A stretch of DNA of 64,000 bases from Oopsacas minuta (Eukaryota; Porifera; Hexactinellida; Lyssacinosida; Leucopsacidae). The stretch is taken from positions 1 to 64,000 of the forward strand of contig JAKMXF010000321.1 in NCBI GenBank assembly GCA_024704765.1, read 5' to 3'. Under the pieces are notes generated by a model that saw only the letters and a program-made list of their open reading frames with translations, had not been told where the DNA came from and ran no database searches. This document shows, piece after piece, positions 23,916 to 34,989 of the stretch; the stretch's first letter is position 1; every line of letters begins with the position of its first letter. A program made the translations under genes and the position numbers.

Positions 23916-25469
23916 CTATTATATTCTCTGTAATCAAAGGAATCCTCCAGCTCTGTTTTAGTTCCTATTCTGGTTCCAATTGGTCGGTAGCATATACTCA
24001 AACAAAACACGAATCCATCCTAAACCAATAAATTTAAATATTATTAAATAAATAAATCATCTTCCGTTCTGATAGTGTTTCCAATCTGGAATAACTTCCG
24101 ACAAACAAATACAAAATATTCCAATGAGTATTAGTACTGTAATTTGATACAAGCGGGATTGAATGTTTGTAATGAATTTCTAAAGACACTTACCCTGAAT
24201 AGGAAAGGTGTTTCCACCCAGAAATGGTAATTAGGGAATATTTCAAATCCTCTCTTCTTTAGCCAGAAAGCATTTATATAAACACCAACAAATAGATACA
24301 GTATAGAGTATGAAAACAATCTAAACAATAACAAAATAGAATTATAAACACATGAATTAACCAGGGATATATTCTTGTTATAAGAACCATGAATGGAATA
24401 TAGCTATGGACCAGGGACAATATTCCTAATAGTTATACGAAATTCTTAATTAACTGATATGATCCATGGTCTGCTCTAAGCACCTGTCCTAGAGTGCATA
24501 ATCATATAACATATTATACTCTTGTAGTTAAGAATGAATAACTTCGTTAGAACGAGAGTTTACTTTATAATATCCATGGTCCATACTATAGTAATGTCTA
24601 GCTATAATACTATACATAGATAATATCCATGGTTAATTGGTTAACACTTACACTAGCAGTACTCCTAGACCTATAGAGAACTCCAGCTGTTCTACCTCCC
24701 TCGGACAAGCATACTTAGATGTTAGTATAAAGTTCTATAAATAGTAACAATAATACTAATCTAATAATAGATATATATGTAACTAACGTATGTAAGTGTT
24801 GGGAATTCTCCAAGAGCAATCAGCTGACTATCTATACTGTAGTTACAGTTAACCTCCAGTTTAGTCAGTCTATAGGACACAATTATTATACATAAAGTGG
24901 CACAAATGTGGCACAAACCTGTACTCCTCTCTGCCATCGTCAAACTCTCCCTTAGAGAAGTCCAAAAGTAGAGAAATAGGAGAAATTGATTGGACACTAA
25001 ACTCAGCAGTTGATTGGTTAGCACAACTGGTGAATACAGGCTCTTCTGTTATTGATTTGTTTGGTTGAATTTGACAAATCTAACAACAGCTGATTAATTA
25101 TGTCAGTTAGTTAGTTCCTTTTGGAACTAACTTACCGCTACATGGTTCTGTGCGTCACATGTACCTCTGTCTGCCCCCAGGTCCCCAGGTACACACGGGA
25201 AGTACCGATATACGTACCCAGAGGAATCTGAAGCACTCAATGACCTATAAGATCATATTAATAGGAATATAGGTATCAGTTCGGTGTTAATCATATCCTC
25301 ACCTGTCTTGAAGAGGAGAGAGATCAATCAGTCCTATTTCTCCGCCTAAACCTACCAGTTTACAGGAACAAGAACTAACTTTCAAACAGCTGTACTCCCC
25401 TAGGCCTGAACAGCCAATCAAAATCAAGAGTGACGTCACAATAATAATCGTGATTAATTCACCGCGCAT
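23916..25469 (-). CDS. M6PR: Cation-dependent mannose-6-phosphate receptor-like protein
   Basis: Rebuilt from seven small exons with matching phases: 25469-25303, 25244-25136, 25079-24919, 24869-24788, 24713-24652, 24320-24194 and 24019-23916. It starts with a signal peptide (MRGELITIIIVTSLLILIGC). The MRH domain follows: CSCKLVG...IDLSPL, YVYRYFPC, ICQIQP, EEYRLTKLEVNCN and LTYYACP. The Gln, Arg, Glu and Tyr positions that bind mannose-6-phosphate appear to be kept by motif. One transmembrane segment leads to RGFEIFPNYHFWVE and DGFVFC, which parallel the CD-MPR tail (KGMEQFPHLAFW, DGCDFVC). The tail is acidic and ends EYNRIE. Expected role: Golgi-to-endosome sorting of lysosomal enzymes. No single exon is long, so ORF scans miss it. 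Confidence 0.88.
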
Positions 25470-26237
25470 AATTCCGCAATCCAATCATTCTATTGGCTGA
25501 TCAGCTGTTCTTATTTCTTACCACACTGTACATACTAAGAAGTCTGTTAAGTTTAGGAATAATGCGAGGCCCGCGAATATCAATTCTACTCATGACCTGT
25601 ATAGTAATGGGTTCAACCAATCAAATGATAGCGTTATATCAATATTATTAACCAATAGGAATTCGGATGATTAACAGAGGATTTAGCTCAGACATACAAA
25701 ATATTTTATCTACATATTTGGTGCGTTTTCCATAGCAACGACTATACGAGGAATACTTAACAATGAATAAATCAATGAACCAATGGTTGAGCAGCTTTTG
25801 ATTCAATGAATTACCAATTAAATCATTAGACGCGCCTAAAACAAGGAAAATCTTTGAACTTTTTGAGAGAAAAATTTTGAAAAGAAAAGGAAAAATCAAT
25901 AAATGAGTAATTCCAAGGATCTGACTGATTAAGACAAATAATCAAACAACTGAACTATTCGTGGTTTACTGGCCGGTCAAATGTTGGTCTAATTTGGCGC
26001 CTAAAATATTTGAAGCCACAATTTGTAACGCAAAAAGAACTGAAAATGCTAATTATTGCTAACAAAAAAGGTGCGAACTATTCTTGTCAATGAATGAAGA
26101 AATCGCAGAATTAAATACCAAAAATGGTTGGATTATAATTCTATTAATAATTGGCTTCATAATTAGAACTGAGTTGTATCTCAACGCTGATTGGTCAGTT
26201 AAATCAGAGATAAATACTAATCAATGATTGGACAAAT
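25470..26237. other. Intergenic DNA between M6PR and RFC5
   Basis: Gene-free as far as I can see. A plus-strand ORF of 29 codons at about 25560 begins MRGPRISILLMTCIV, but it is too short to call. CCAAT and cagctg words are frequent close to the M6PR start. Confidence 0.5.
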
Positions 26238-27297
26238 TCATAAAGCCCTCCCTTCCATAGCAACGCTGTCTCTGGCTTCTTGGAATGCACCTATCATCCC
26301 TGACAGCTGTAACTTCTCATTCCCGCCACCAGAAGTGGCATATTCTATGTCACTTAATCGACCAATCAATTTAGCTTTGATTTTATCTGGCATTTCTATT
26401 TTTAGTAACAACAGGTGTGATTCAGTTAAAATATCAGAAAGAGCCAATCCTCTGTCAGAACGGACCTGTGATAAGTGGTTCAGACAGTGACAGAATGTGT
26501 CGTTAAGCATTGAGGACACAATTCCCTCAATTTCTATTGGTTGAGGCTGTCCTGTACATGAGTAGACAGCTGATTGGTCAACTGATTCGTGAGCTAAGTG
26601 ACTGGCTTGCAAGGTGTTAAGTGCCCGTCTCATGTCTCCATGTGACAATCTTAAAATAGCCTCCAAACCTATACAAATATACAATAAAATGTGTCAATAA
26701 ACCACCCAGCCACTTCACACCTGAGTCTGGGAGAGGTATGTCCTCCTTCTCTGCCACACTCCTGACACATCTGACCATGAGCTCGGGGTCCAGAGGTCCA
26801 AATCTGAATCTGGTACATCTGGATTGTATCGCAGGGATAATTCTATGTAAGCTATTACAAATCAAACAGAATCTAACATTTTCTGTAAATTTCTCTAAAA
26901 TCCTTCTCAAAGCATTTTGTGCATCTTTTGTCATAGCATCGGCTTCATCAAGGATTATCAATTTGAAACCGGAACTAAAGATAGTTCGCGTACTAGCAAA
27001 GTTAAGGATAGGTCCTCGGACAGTTCCAATACCCCTGTCATCAGAAGCGTTTAGTTCCAATACCATGGAACTGAATTCTTTTGATTTATATAGTCTCTTG
27101 GCACATGCAAGGACCGTAGAGGTCTTGCCTGTACCAGGTGGTCCGTAGAAGAGGAGGTGAGGTAACATTCCTTGTGATAAGAACGTATCCAGGGTACGCA
27201 CTATCTCTTCATGTGACACAATCTCGTCTAAAGAGGAGGGTCGATATTTCTCTACCCATGGGACGTTAATATGCGCTAATTTAGCTTCCCCGCTCAT
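26238..27297 (-). CDS. RFC5: Replication factor C subunit 5 (clamp loader)
   Basis: Two exons: 27297-26721 and 26668-26238. AAA+ ATPase of the RFC complex that loads PCNA. Visible motifs: VPWVEKYRPSSLDEIVSH (RFC box), GPPGTGKTST (Walker A), LELNASDDRGI, LIILDEADAMT (Walker B), SRCTRFRFGPL (SRC arginine finger) and LSHGDMRRALNTLQ (sensor 2). The block GIGTVRGPILNFASTRTIF and CTGQPQP match RFC5 rather than RFC2, 3 or 4. Predicted length near 335 residues agrees with the family. The stop at 26238 and start at 27297 both sit in good context. Nothing unusual. Confidence 0.94.
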
Positions 27298-28007
27298 TTC
27301 TAAGAAATATACATATTTCCCGCGTAAAGTTAGCCATCTGATTGGTTGCTAAAGCATGCGAATCATAATTGCAATTAGATTGGTTACGTATTCAATTCAG
27401 AGATATCAGTAATGCTCGTGAAGTCGCGAAATAACAAATCAATCATATTGCAAGTAAAACAGCTGACTGACTTCTGCTCGGGGATATTCTAGGCTTCTAA
27501 CCAATCAGATTGCAGGATTTCTAATATCATTTTGGAATATTTCTAAAAATTTGAAATCACATCTGTGTTAACCAACCAATCAGAATAAAGCTTTGTACAT
27601 ACCTAACCGGTTACTAGGTCGCTAGGGAAATCTACTGGTAGCCCCAGGTACAGCTACAGGCTCCCAGAGGTTCAAATTACAGTATAACTGGATAAGTAAC
27701 AATTATTGTCTTATATTCTTAGAAATAACAAATTTGGTATTCACGAATATTATTAAAGGTGTTAGAATATCACATTTCTCAGTCCTGATCCCCTAACCCC
27801 CTACATGAAGATATCACCTCCCTTAAAGGTGTTAGAATATCATATTTCTCAGTCCTGATCCCCTAACCCCTTACATGAAGACATCACCTCCCTCCCTTAA
27901 AGGTGTTAAAATATGAATATAAAGATAATTAGTTTAATAAGGAAATCAAATGTGAATAACACTCTATAAGACAGTTCTTAAGTGATCTCTCAAGTCGCTT
28001 TGGCTGA
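27298..28007. other. Intergenic DNA containing a tandem repeat
   Basis: No gene seen between RFC5 and the CDK5 activator. The only structure is the 70-74-bp repeat at 27753-27905. Confidence 0.6.
27753..27905. repeat. 70-74-bp tandem repeat, two copies and a start
   Basis: The unit beginning ttaaaggtgttagaatat starts at 27753, 27823 and 27897. The first two units differ by a few substitutions and a four-base CTCC insertion; the third stops after aggtgttaaaatatg. Each start carries the AGGTGTTA word that is dispersed in the window. Confidence 0.9.
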
Positions 28008-28889
28008 TTAAACTGTATATGTTAATAATCTGGTGAGGTGTCGCCGGTACAGATCCTGGTCCTGATTAATCTCTAGCATCTCCGAACTGGCGCCTAATCC
28101 TAGCCCTACACATTCCTGGAAGAACTTGTTCCTGTCCTGTCCAAGGGAGAGGAATGGGCGAGCTGGGTAGGATATTTCGTTAGCGTTATATGTATATGAA
28201 ATAAAGAGACACACGTGTATCCCCTCTCTCACCTCTCTAATATTAAGAAAGGTCCTCTCTCTGGAGTATTGTTCCATCAGCATAAACAGGAACACAATAT
28301 GAGACTCACAAACAAAGTTCTTATTTGTCCACCTGCAGTCTTGGAGAGATTTATCCATTGAGATTACCCACTTAGCAACCTCGGCAGCTGTAGGCTTTAA
28401 ACACATTCCTGCGCATAGCTTGACAACGAAGCGACCAAACGCTTTGAGGAGCAGGCCAATATTGGACTTATTCACGCGGGTAATTATGTTCATATCTTGA
28501 TACAGCTGTTCAAGCTCTGTTAGCTGAGGTTTGGAGTCAATAGGATCCTCAGGGGTAACATCAATCTGGGGGAAGGATTGGGAGAGAGGAACAGGGGTCT
28601 TTTTGGAGGACTTCTGGTCCTTTCCGTCAGTGCGGGGCTGTCTTAGACCCAGTCGCGTGACGGCTACGGTAGCAAACTTCTTTAGTTTTGCGTTAAGATT
28701 GAGTTTGGAGGGAGGATGAATGGACATCGCGGTCCTTACAGAATTAGATCTCTGGGGGAGAGAGGAGGGGTCGTACAGTGGTCTGGCGTTCTGTAGCTTC
28801 TCGTAATGTTGAGCTATATTGCCAGTGGTCTGTGATTGTGGAATTGTCTCCTGCTGAATCGTGGCAGTCACTGAATGCGTAGAACCCAT
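28008..28889 (-). CDS. CDK5R1: CDK5 activator, p35/p39-like
   Basis: A 293-residue intronless ORF. It begins MGST, with Gly2 and a following Ser as in an N-myristoylation site, like p35 (MGT). After a Ser/Pro-rich basic linker comes the cyclin-like CDK5-binding domain, from about residue 135 on. It contains LLKAFGRFVVKLC, PTAAEVAKWVISMDKSLQ, GWTNKNF-like RWTNKNFVCE and the diagnostic SYTYNANEISYPARPFL...FFQECV...SSEMLEINQD. The protein should activate CDK5 at membranes. The symbol denotes the family; p35 and p39 arose within vertebrates, so this is likely the single ancestral form. Confidence 0.9.
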   Translation of the reverse strand: MGSTHSVTATIQQETIPQSQTTGNIAQHYEKLQNARPLYDPSSLPQRSNSVRTAMSIHPPSKLNLNAKLKKFATVAVTRLGLRQPRTDGKDQKSSKKTPVPLSQSFPQIDVTPEDPIDSKPQLTELEQLYQDMNIITRVNKSNIGLLLKAFGRFVVKLCAGMCLKPTAAEVAKWVISMDKSLQDCRWTNKNFVCESHIVFLFMLMEQYSRERTFLNIREVREGIHVCLFISYTYNANEISYPARPFLSLGQDRNKFFQECVGLGLGASSEMLEINQDQDLYRRHLTRLLTYTV

Positions 28890-29606
28890 ATTATGTAAAA
28901 TATTAATATTGCTGAAAAATGAAAGTTTTAACTGAGTTAATAAATCTTCCTTTTATACTAAACAGACACAATAAAGCGCCTAACAATCCAGGTGGTTGAT
29001 TGGTTAATACGGGTTCTAACAGATATCGTATGTTAGTGACATATGTCAGGGTTCCCATGGAAACCGAAGGAATGTCAAAACACAAAAAGAACGTGGAAAT
29101 TAAAGAAATTTTAAGCCATCAAAGTTGCACAAAAACAAAGAGAATGACTGATATGAAAATGTACATAAATAGGACTATAAAAGGCGTGAATAACTGGAAC
29201 TAATATTTGTACTACTCATCTTAAGATCACTGATACGCCATACGTACATAAAATATGATTATTTGAGATTCTAGGTGTGAAGTGGCAGTAATAGATGTCA
29301 GCAAATATCTACGCCTTAAAATTGAAAGCTTTAAAGTTCTGAATACTTTCAGTAGCCAATGAAACTGCTAGTTTCCCTGAATTGAGACATGGTGATTCTA
29401 ACCAAAAATATGAATATTTAATAACACCTGTAAAGTATATGCGAGACTTGTGGTGTCAGCCAATCAGATCGGAGAAATCTGTGTATATTACCATGGCAAC
29501 AGAATATAATTATGGAATGCTATCTCTCTATAAACGGACGAATCAGATTAGAGTTTAGAAACTACGGAGATAATGTGAATAGTACGTAAATGCGTTAGTG
29601 TACAAA
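28890..29606. other. Intergenic DNA between the CDK5 activator and cyclin A
   Basis: No supported gene. The small plus-strand ORF at 29000-29203 has no recognisable features. This is 5' of the CDK5 activator and 3' of cyclin A, so it should hold the activator's promoter. Confidence 0.5.
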
Positions 29607-32600
29607 CTAGCTAGAATGTTTAGGGAGAGACAGACTCAGAGCAGATACACCTAGATAATCAGCTGATCTGTATTTAGTCTGGATAGCCTGCTGAGAAAAG
29701 TTAGGCGCCGAATGGAACTGTAGGTGTAAGAGTGTCCTACAGGTTTGTATCTCAAACCAATGATATCCAGTATGACGTGTTAAGGAGGAGCTCCATCCAG
29801 GAAGACCTACAGTCTCAGCTGACAGAGAGACAGCTGATGCTGCTACCATAGAGGGATTGTACCTATACGATATACGGAACTATTAATATGGAACTGAAAC
29901 CATAAATAGTAACTACTCCGTTTGTGTATTATCATCCCCTCAAATAGTTTGAGTAATTTTATAATAAACCACAAAATTATGATTATTACAAATGTGATTT
30001 GTTGATGAAAATATTCTATGAAAATACAATAAATTCTAATATTTTAAAGTGTTAAGTTATGTGATTCGCAATCATTCGATCCATCCGATCACTCGATAAA
30101 CTGACGACCAATCAGATTGCAGTGTTATTAAATAATTCACAGAATTAATTATTCATATAAACAGAATATTAGCCAATCAAAATGACTTCTTGTTTAAATG
30201 TATTATTTTGGTTGCTAGGTAATTCACAAAGGAATTGAAATATTAATAAAGTATATTAGATAATATTTATTAGGAATTACACTATTACGGACATTACAGT
30301 ATTACGGGTATTATGCTATTAATATTTGCCATACAGAACTAGCTAATACATAGCTAGGGGTAAATACCCCTAGGGGATTATTTAATTCAGTTGGTTCCAT
30401 ATTATGACACTAGCGATAGTTAGTTCCATATTGATATACAGTAATAGAGCAACCGGTTTTTCGGGACAAAATGACCTATGCCCTATTAAGCTGAGTCTCT
30501 GTATATCAATATGGAACTAACTATCGCTAGTGTCATAATATGGAACCAACTAAATCAAATTCTACATTAGCTAGTATGTATATTGTAAACAAAATTTGTA
30601 TATTAAAGATAATAGAAGAATAAATAAATTCTTTGCTAGTATTCCAGAGAAGTTAGCAATCATATTAACTATAGAAGGGTAACAAATGGACCAGACCCCT
30701 ATGGGCCCAACTACACCCCTAATATTATTGGTGTAACAATTTACAAACAAATCATACCATTACGTGACGTCACGGATATAGCTCTGCAAATTTATCAGAA
30801 ATGAAATCAGTTGCGAGGAAGTATGACTCTAAAATTACATAATTGTACTTCAAACTGGAACTAACTCAATTTCCAGTTTGAAAGGATTTGAACTAAACCA
30901 AATAATTTGACGCATTTGATTGGATAAATTCTAATAAAAGATATTTGAAAGAGAAAGAGTAATAACTCCAGACAGCGATCTGATTGGTTGACAGATCAAT
31001 AAAAGGTGACGAATGCGTCTCTGATAATTGAAATAATTGTCTGTGCCAATTTTGCAAACAATAAACTAATAATACAGGAGGATATGAGTAATATTCACAC
31101 CTTGGGGTAGAGAGAAGGGATGATATTCGTATTACTAATTGAATTAAGGAAATTCTATCTGTAATTAGTCATTATTCACATACCTGAGAATTATTTTGTC
31201 GTTAAGGAGAGCAAGCTCACAGAGGTACGCCACCAGGTGTTTGAAATTGTCAGGGGAGGGGGTGACCGCTCGTATGAACCTCTCCGCGAATAAATGAGCT
31301 GTAGGCGCCAAAAGATTGAATTCCAAAGCCTACATACATAGCAACCGATCAACCAATCTCATTTTGTAGAATTAAATAATTAAACTATGAATTTGATTGG
31401 TCAGAAAGGTCAGAATAATTAGATTTGATTGTTTTTCCTAAAAAGTAAAAATAATGGAAATATGAATCACGAGTGAATGATTATTAATATTGTGTCGCCT
31501 CAAAATACACAGTATACATTACAAAACAACAATTACGTAACCAGCCACATGGACACAATAGTAAACGAGATAAATACAATCAAGAAATTTACATTGTTAG
31601 CGTTGCTATGCAGAAGTTATCAAAATTGAATATTTTAAAAGGATGCCATCGCCATGGTAACGTAAGATATCATACACATTTGGCGCCACAATTAAATAAT
31701 CATATGAACATAATTAAATCCACAAATAATCACAAAAAATAATGTTTTGACTACAAAAGTGTTTAAGGACATTTTGTTACTGTAGCGCTATGATAGTGCA
31801 TTCCATATAAACATTGTGAAACCAAGATATGTCGAGTAAACATTCTTGTAAGATTCGTTGCTATGGAAACTAATAAATATATAAATTTAAGGAAATCATT
31901 CCAAAATAGAAAATAAACAAAGATCTGTAGAAAACAGCTGACCAATCAATTTCTATTTACCTACCAGGTGATGTTATCTAGACTCTTAAACATTCCTGAC
32001 TATTAGCATAGCAACGGGTGGTTAGTGGCAGGATACACACTGAGGTGTTGAAAATACAGCTGACCAATCAAATAGAGCATAAATATTGTCACAAGATCAT
32101 GTCCTACCAGTTTTAGGCGGGTTATCAGGATTTAGGCGCCAATTCTAGGCGGGTGATTAGAGGTATAATTCTGGCGGGTAATAAAATGTATTTATATAAC
32201 AACCTTGAGTATGAGTGCTTCCATTCGCACAACCTGTCTCTTAGTGTATGTATCATCTGTTATGAAAGCAAACTCTGACAATTCGGGCGGGTAAATCTCT
32301 TCAAATTTACTAGCTACATACATACAACATGTCCCCACCAGCTGTAGCTTAGTCCTGCTGACTGACATTAGTGATAGGAACCTGTCTATGTAATTAATAG
32401 CAAGGAAGAGGGTCTGAGTCTTAAGCTTATACTCAGTGGATACTTCTACTAGCCAGTCTACTAGGATAGCTCGCATACCTATAAGACAGATTGGTTGTTA
32501 AGAAGAGGACAGTACTCTTCCATATAATAATAACAAGTTAGTCGTTATATGAATTGTATAGGCACAGGGTTCCAGAAGTGTCCTCCTTTCCAGAGACCGC

Positions 32601-34107
32601 GTTTCTTGGCGGTCACACTGTAGTTAGTGGACCATGGGTTACAAATATGAAACTAGCTAATGTATATACATCACACCTTCATTTATATCCTGCTGCTTAG
32701 AGAGATAAGCTACAGCAGGCATGTATCTACTCTGTATACCCTTTAGGTATATAAACGCCCCCTGAGCATACTCAGGACATAATAAGTACTGAGTACTGAT
32801 ACAGTCCAAGTCCAAGAGAGGATCAGTTAGCTGGGCAGCAGGGGATTGCATGATTATGTCATTTTTGACAGGGGTACAGGACAGCTCTGTTGTCTGAGGG
32901 AGGAGGATAAGATGTGAAGTGGCAGGGTCTGATATACGAGTGGTCTGGAGAACGGGTCTGTTAGAGAGACGGAGATAGGGACCAGAGGGAGGATTCTCTT
33001 TGGAGATCTTCGGATTAGCTCTCCTAAAGGATGGACTATGTATAATGATTATAATTATATATTTGTTTGTTTTATCTATACATCTACACAAGCGTTTCCA
33101 AACCATTTTCAGTAGCGGACACCAAGGGCTCCATGTACCACAGGATGTGTACTCCTGACCTATACAACAGCAAGGACCATGGATAACTTACTGATCAATA
33201 GTATTCATTTTAGAGAATGTTTGCAGGAAAGAAGAATTCAAACTTTGATTCATAACTACTCCAGAACTAACACCTCCTTGAGTAACAGCTATTTGTGAAG
33301 TAACAGAACTGGAATTAGAATCAGAATTAGTTCCAGTTTGAGAAATAACACCTAGAGGTTTCCGTTTCATTTCAGGAGCAGTTAAGTGTATTTGTGACCC
33401 TCCTTTCATGGTGTTAGTGGCAGAGACACGATGCAGAGCAGAGCTAAGTGTCCCTGACTTCGTTAGTGCTACACGTCTCGACACATCTGGATGAGGTCCT
33501 TGTGTCACAGGGTGTGAAGTGGCAGAAGTGGTATGCGCCCCTATAAACACATAACTCAAATATGTCTCCAAGAACCAAATGAGATAATACCTTTAGATTG
33601 TGTCACTACAACTCGTGGCTTATTCTCGTCCCCCTTGTTCGCAGGTACACGGACCTTAACGAGGTGTTGCTTAGCCCCCCCCAAGGGCGCAGGCTCCTGT
33701 TTGGGTACATAGGGTATAACTTGAGCAGATTTCTTCTTAGTGAAAGGGTTACCGAATATTGTCCTCCTCTCTCGTGGGATAGGGAGACGGGATACGGGGT
33801 CTACGTTCTCTTGGTCAGAGATCCTGTCTCCTTTCTTCTTGAAGGGTGCGGTCTTGTCCTGGAGGGAAGATTTGTTCCTCTCATCACTTGACACCTTTGC
33901 CTTATCAGCTGCTGCTTGGACAACTGTCTTCTTGAGTCGTATGGTAGGTCTGTTGGACAGAATATTCTGGAAAGAAGTCAAGGGGTTCCTTTTGGTCCTC
34001 TTGCTCTCACTGGTCGGGAGACCAATATTCTCTCCCTCCCGCTTGACTTGTCGCCCCCTTGTTGACAAGTTCTCAAACTTATTTGTACGTTTGAGCGCAA
34101 AATCCAT
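29607..34107 (-). CDS. CCNA: Cyclin A
   Basis: Six exons: 34107-33591, 33540-33192, 33035-32677, 32478-32204, 31329-31194 and 29862-29607, all phases consistent. The N-terminal ~300 residues are basic and low-complexity; I do not see a clear RxxL destruction box but [10 protein letters not shown] is a candidate area. The cyclin box is definitive: [50 protein letters not shown] and [16 protein letters not shown]. The C-terminal cyclin fold ([14 protein letters not shown], then [14 protein letters not shown] and [12 protein letters not shown]) is in the last two exons, separated by a 1.3-kb intron. It should drive CDK2/CDK1 in S and G2. The ATG at 34107 begins [11 protein letters not shown]. 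Confidence 0.93.
30389..30551. repeat. Perfect 53-bp inverted repeat in the last cyclin A intron
   Basis: The left arm 30389-30441 is the exact reverse complement of 30499-30551, with a 57-bp loop. Each arm contains ttagttccat and tggttccat words also common elsewhere in the window. Similarity continues imperfectly just outside. It may be a foldback/MITE-like element or a recently formed palindrome. It sits inside the intron 29863-31193. Confidence 0.92.
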
Positions 34108-34989
34108 AAAATAAACAAACAAACAAAAAAAGACTAAAAAAATACAAAAATATAAATCCCAATTTTACAAATTTGTGCCTATTATTTATGGCGCACTATG
34201 GATTAGAATAATTCTATTTTTAGTAGCAATGCATATTTCTATTGAATTGTTTAGTCTCTGTTTGGTTGTTAAGATAAGGTGATTAGGTAACAAATATGAA
34301 AAATAAATAATTGAAGTTATAAATATAATTAGGACCAAATTAGCGCCACTTGACACCTCTATGTGAGGGCAATTCATAATGTTATTAATAAGGGGATGTG
34401 GTTCTACTCTACCCTTGTATGGTTGTACCGATTCTAATACCACTTATACTGATAGATCAGGGTGCAGGGCCGTGGGGAGAGGAACATGTTAGCATAGCAA
34501 TATAAAGTGCGACCGGACTTATCAGTAATATCCAATAGCGGGGCTCTCAAACTGGGAACTTTCAAAATAGTGAGATTTATGATTTAGTATTAGCTTTCCA
34601 TGAAAAGACCAGGAACTTTGTTGTATATGCAGACGCCAATCGTGAGAGCCCTGCGAGGTGTACTCCCAATCTGACAATCACATAAATACTAACACCTTGT
34701 AACAGTTCTCTGGATACCATTCTCGATTTCACTGAATTCTCAAAATGTTCCCTCTACAAGGTTGCTAATTTCTAGTCTTGCCCCCTCCCTATACACCGGG
34801 GTTGCCGCGGGTACAGAATTTCAATACCATTTCTATACCCGTGGCAACCCTGTTCTATACCCATTCTACTAATCAGCTGTTTATGATTTAATAAGAAATT
34901 ATAAAAATAGAATCTAAATTGAATAATTATTCAATAAAATAAAAGCAGTCATCATATATACATGTTTAGATAAATAACAATAAAAGCTG
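34108..34989. other. Intergenic DNA between cyclin A and the PTP cluster, with a hairpin
   Basis: No gene is supported; the 85-codon ORF at 34186-34443 looks accidental. At 34798-34850 the arms gggttgccgcgggta and tacccgtggcaaccc form a near-perfect stem (one G-T pair) around a ~20-base loop, unusually GC-rich for this window. Confidence 0.6.

Noticed and set aside
25104-25131. Short hairpin ttagttcc/ggaactaa in an M6PR intron
   Set aside because: Eight-base arms are expected by chance given how common the word ttagttcc is in this window; not called as a feature.
33598-34114. Plus-strand ORFs opposite cyclin A exon 1
   Set aside because: Overlapping frames with no domains; the minus frame is continuous with the cyclin box through matched splice sites.
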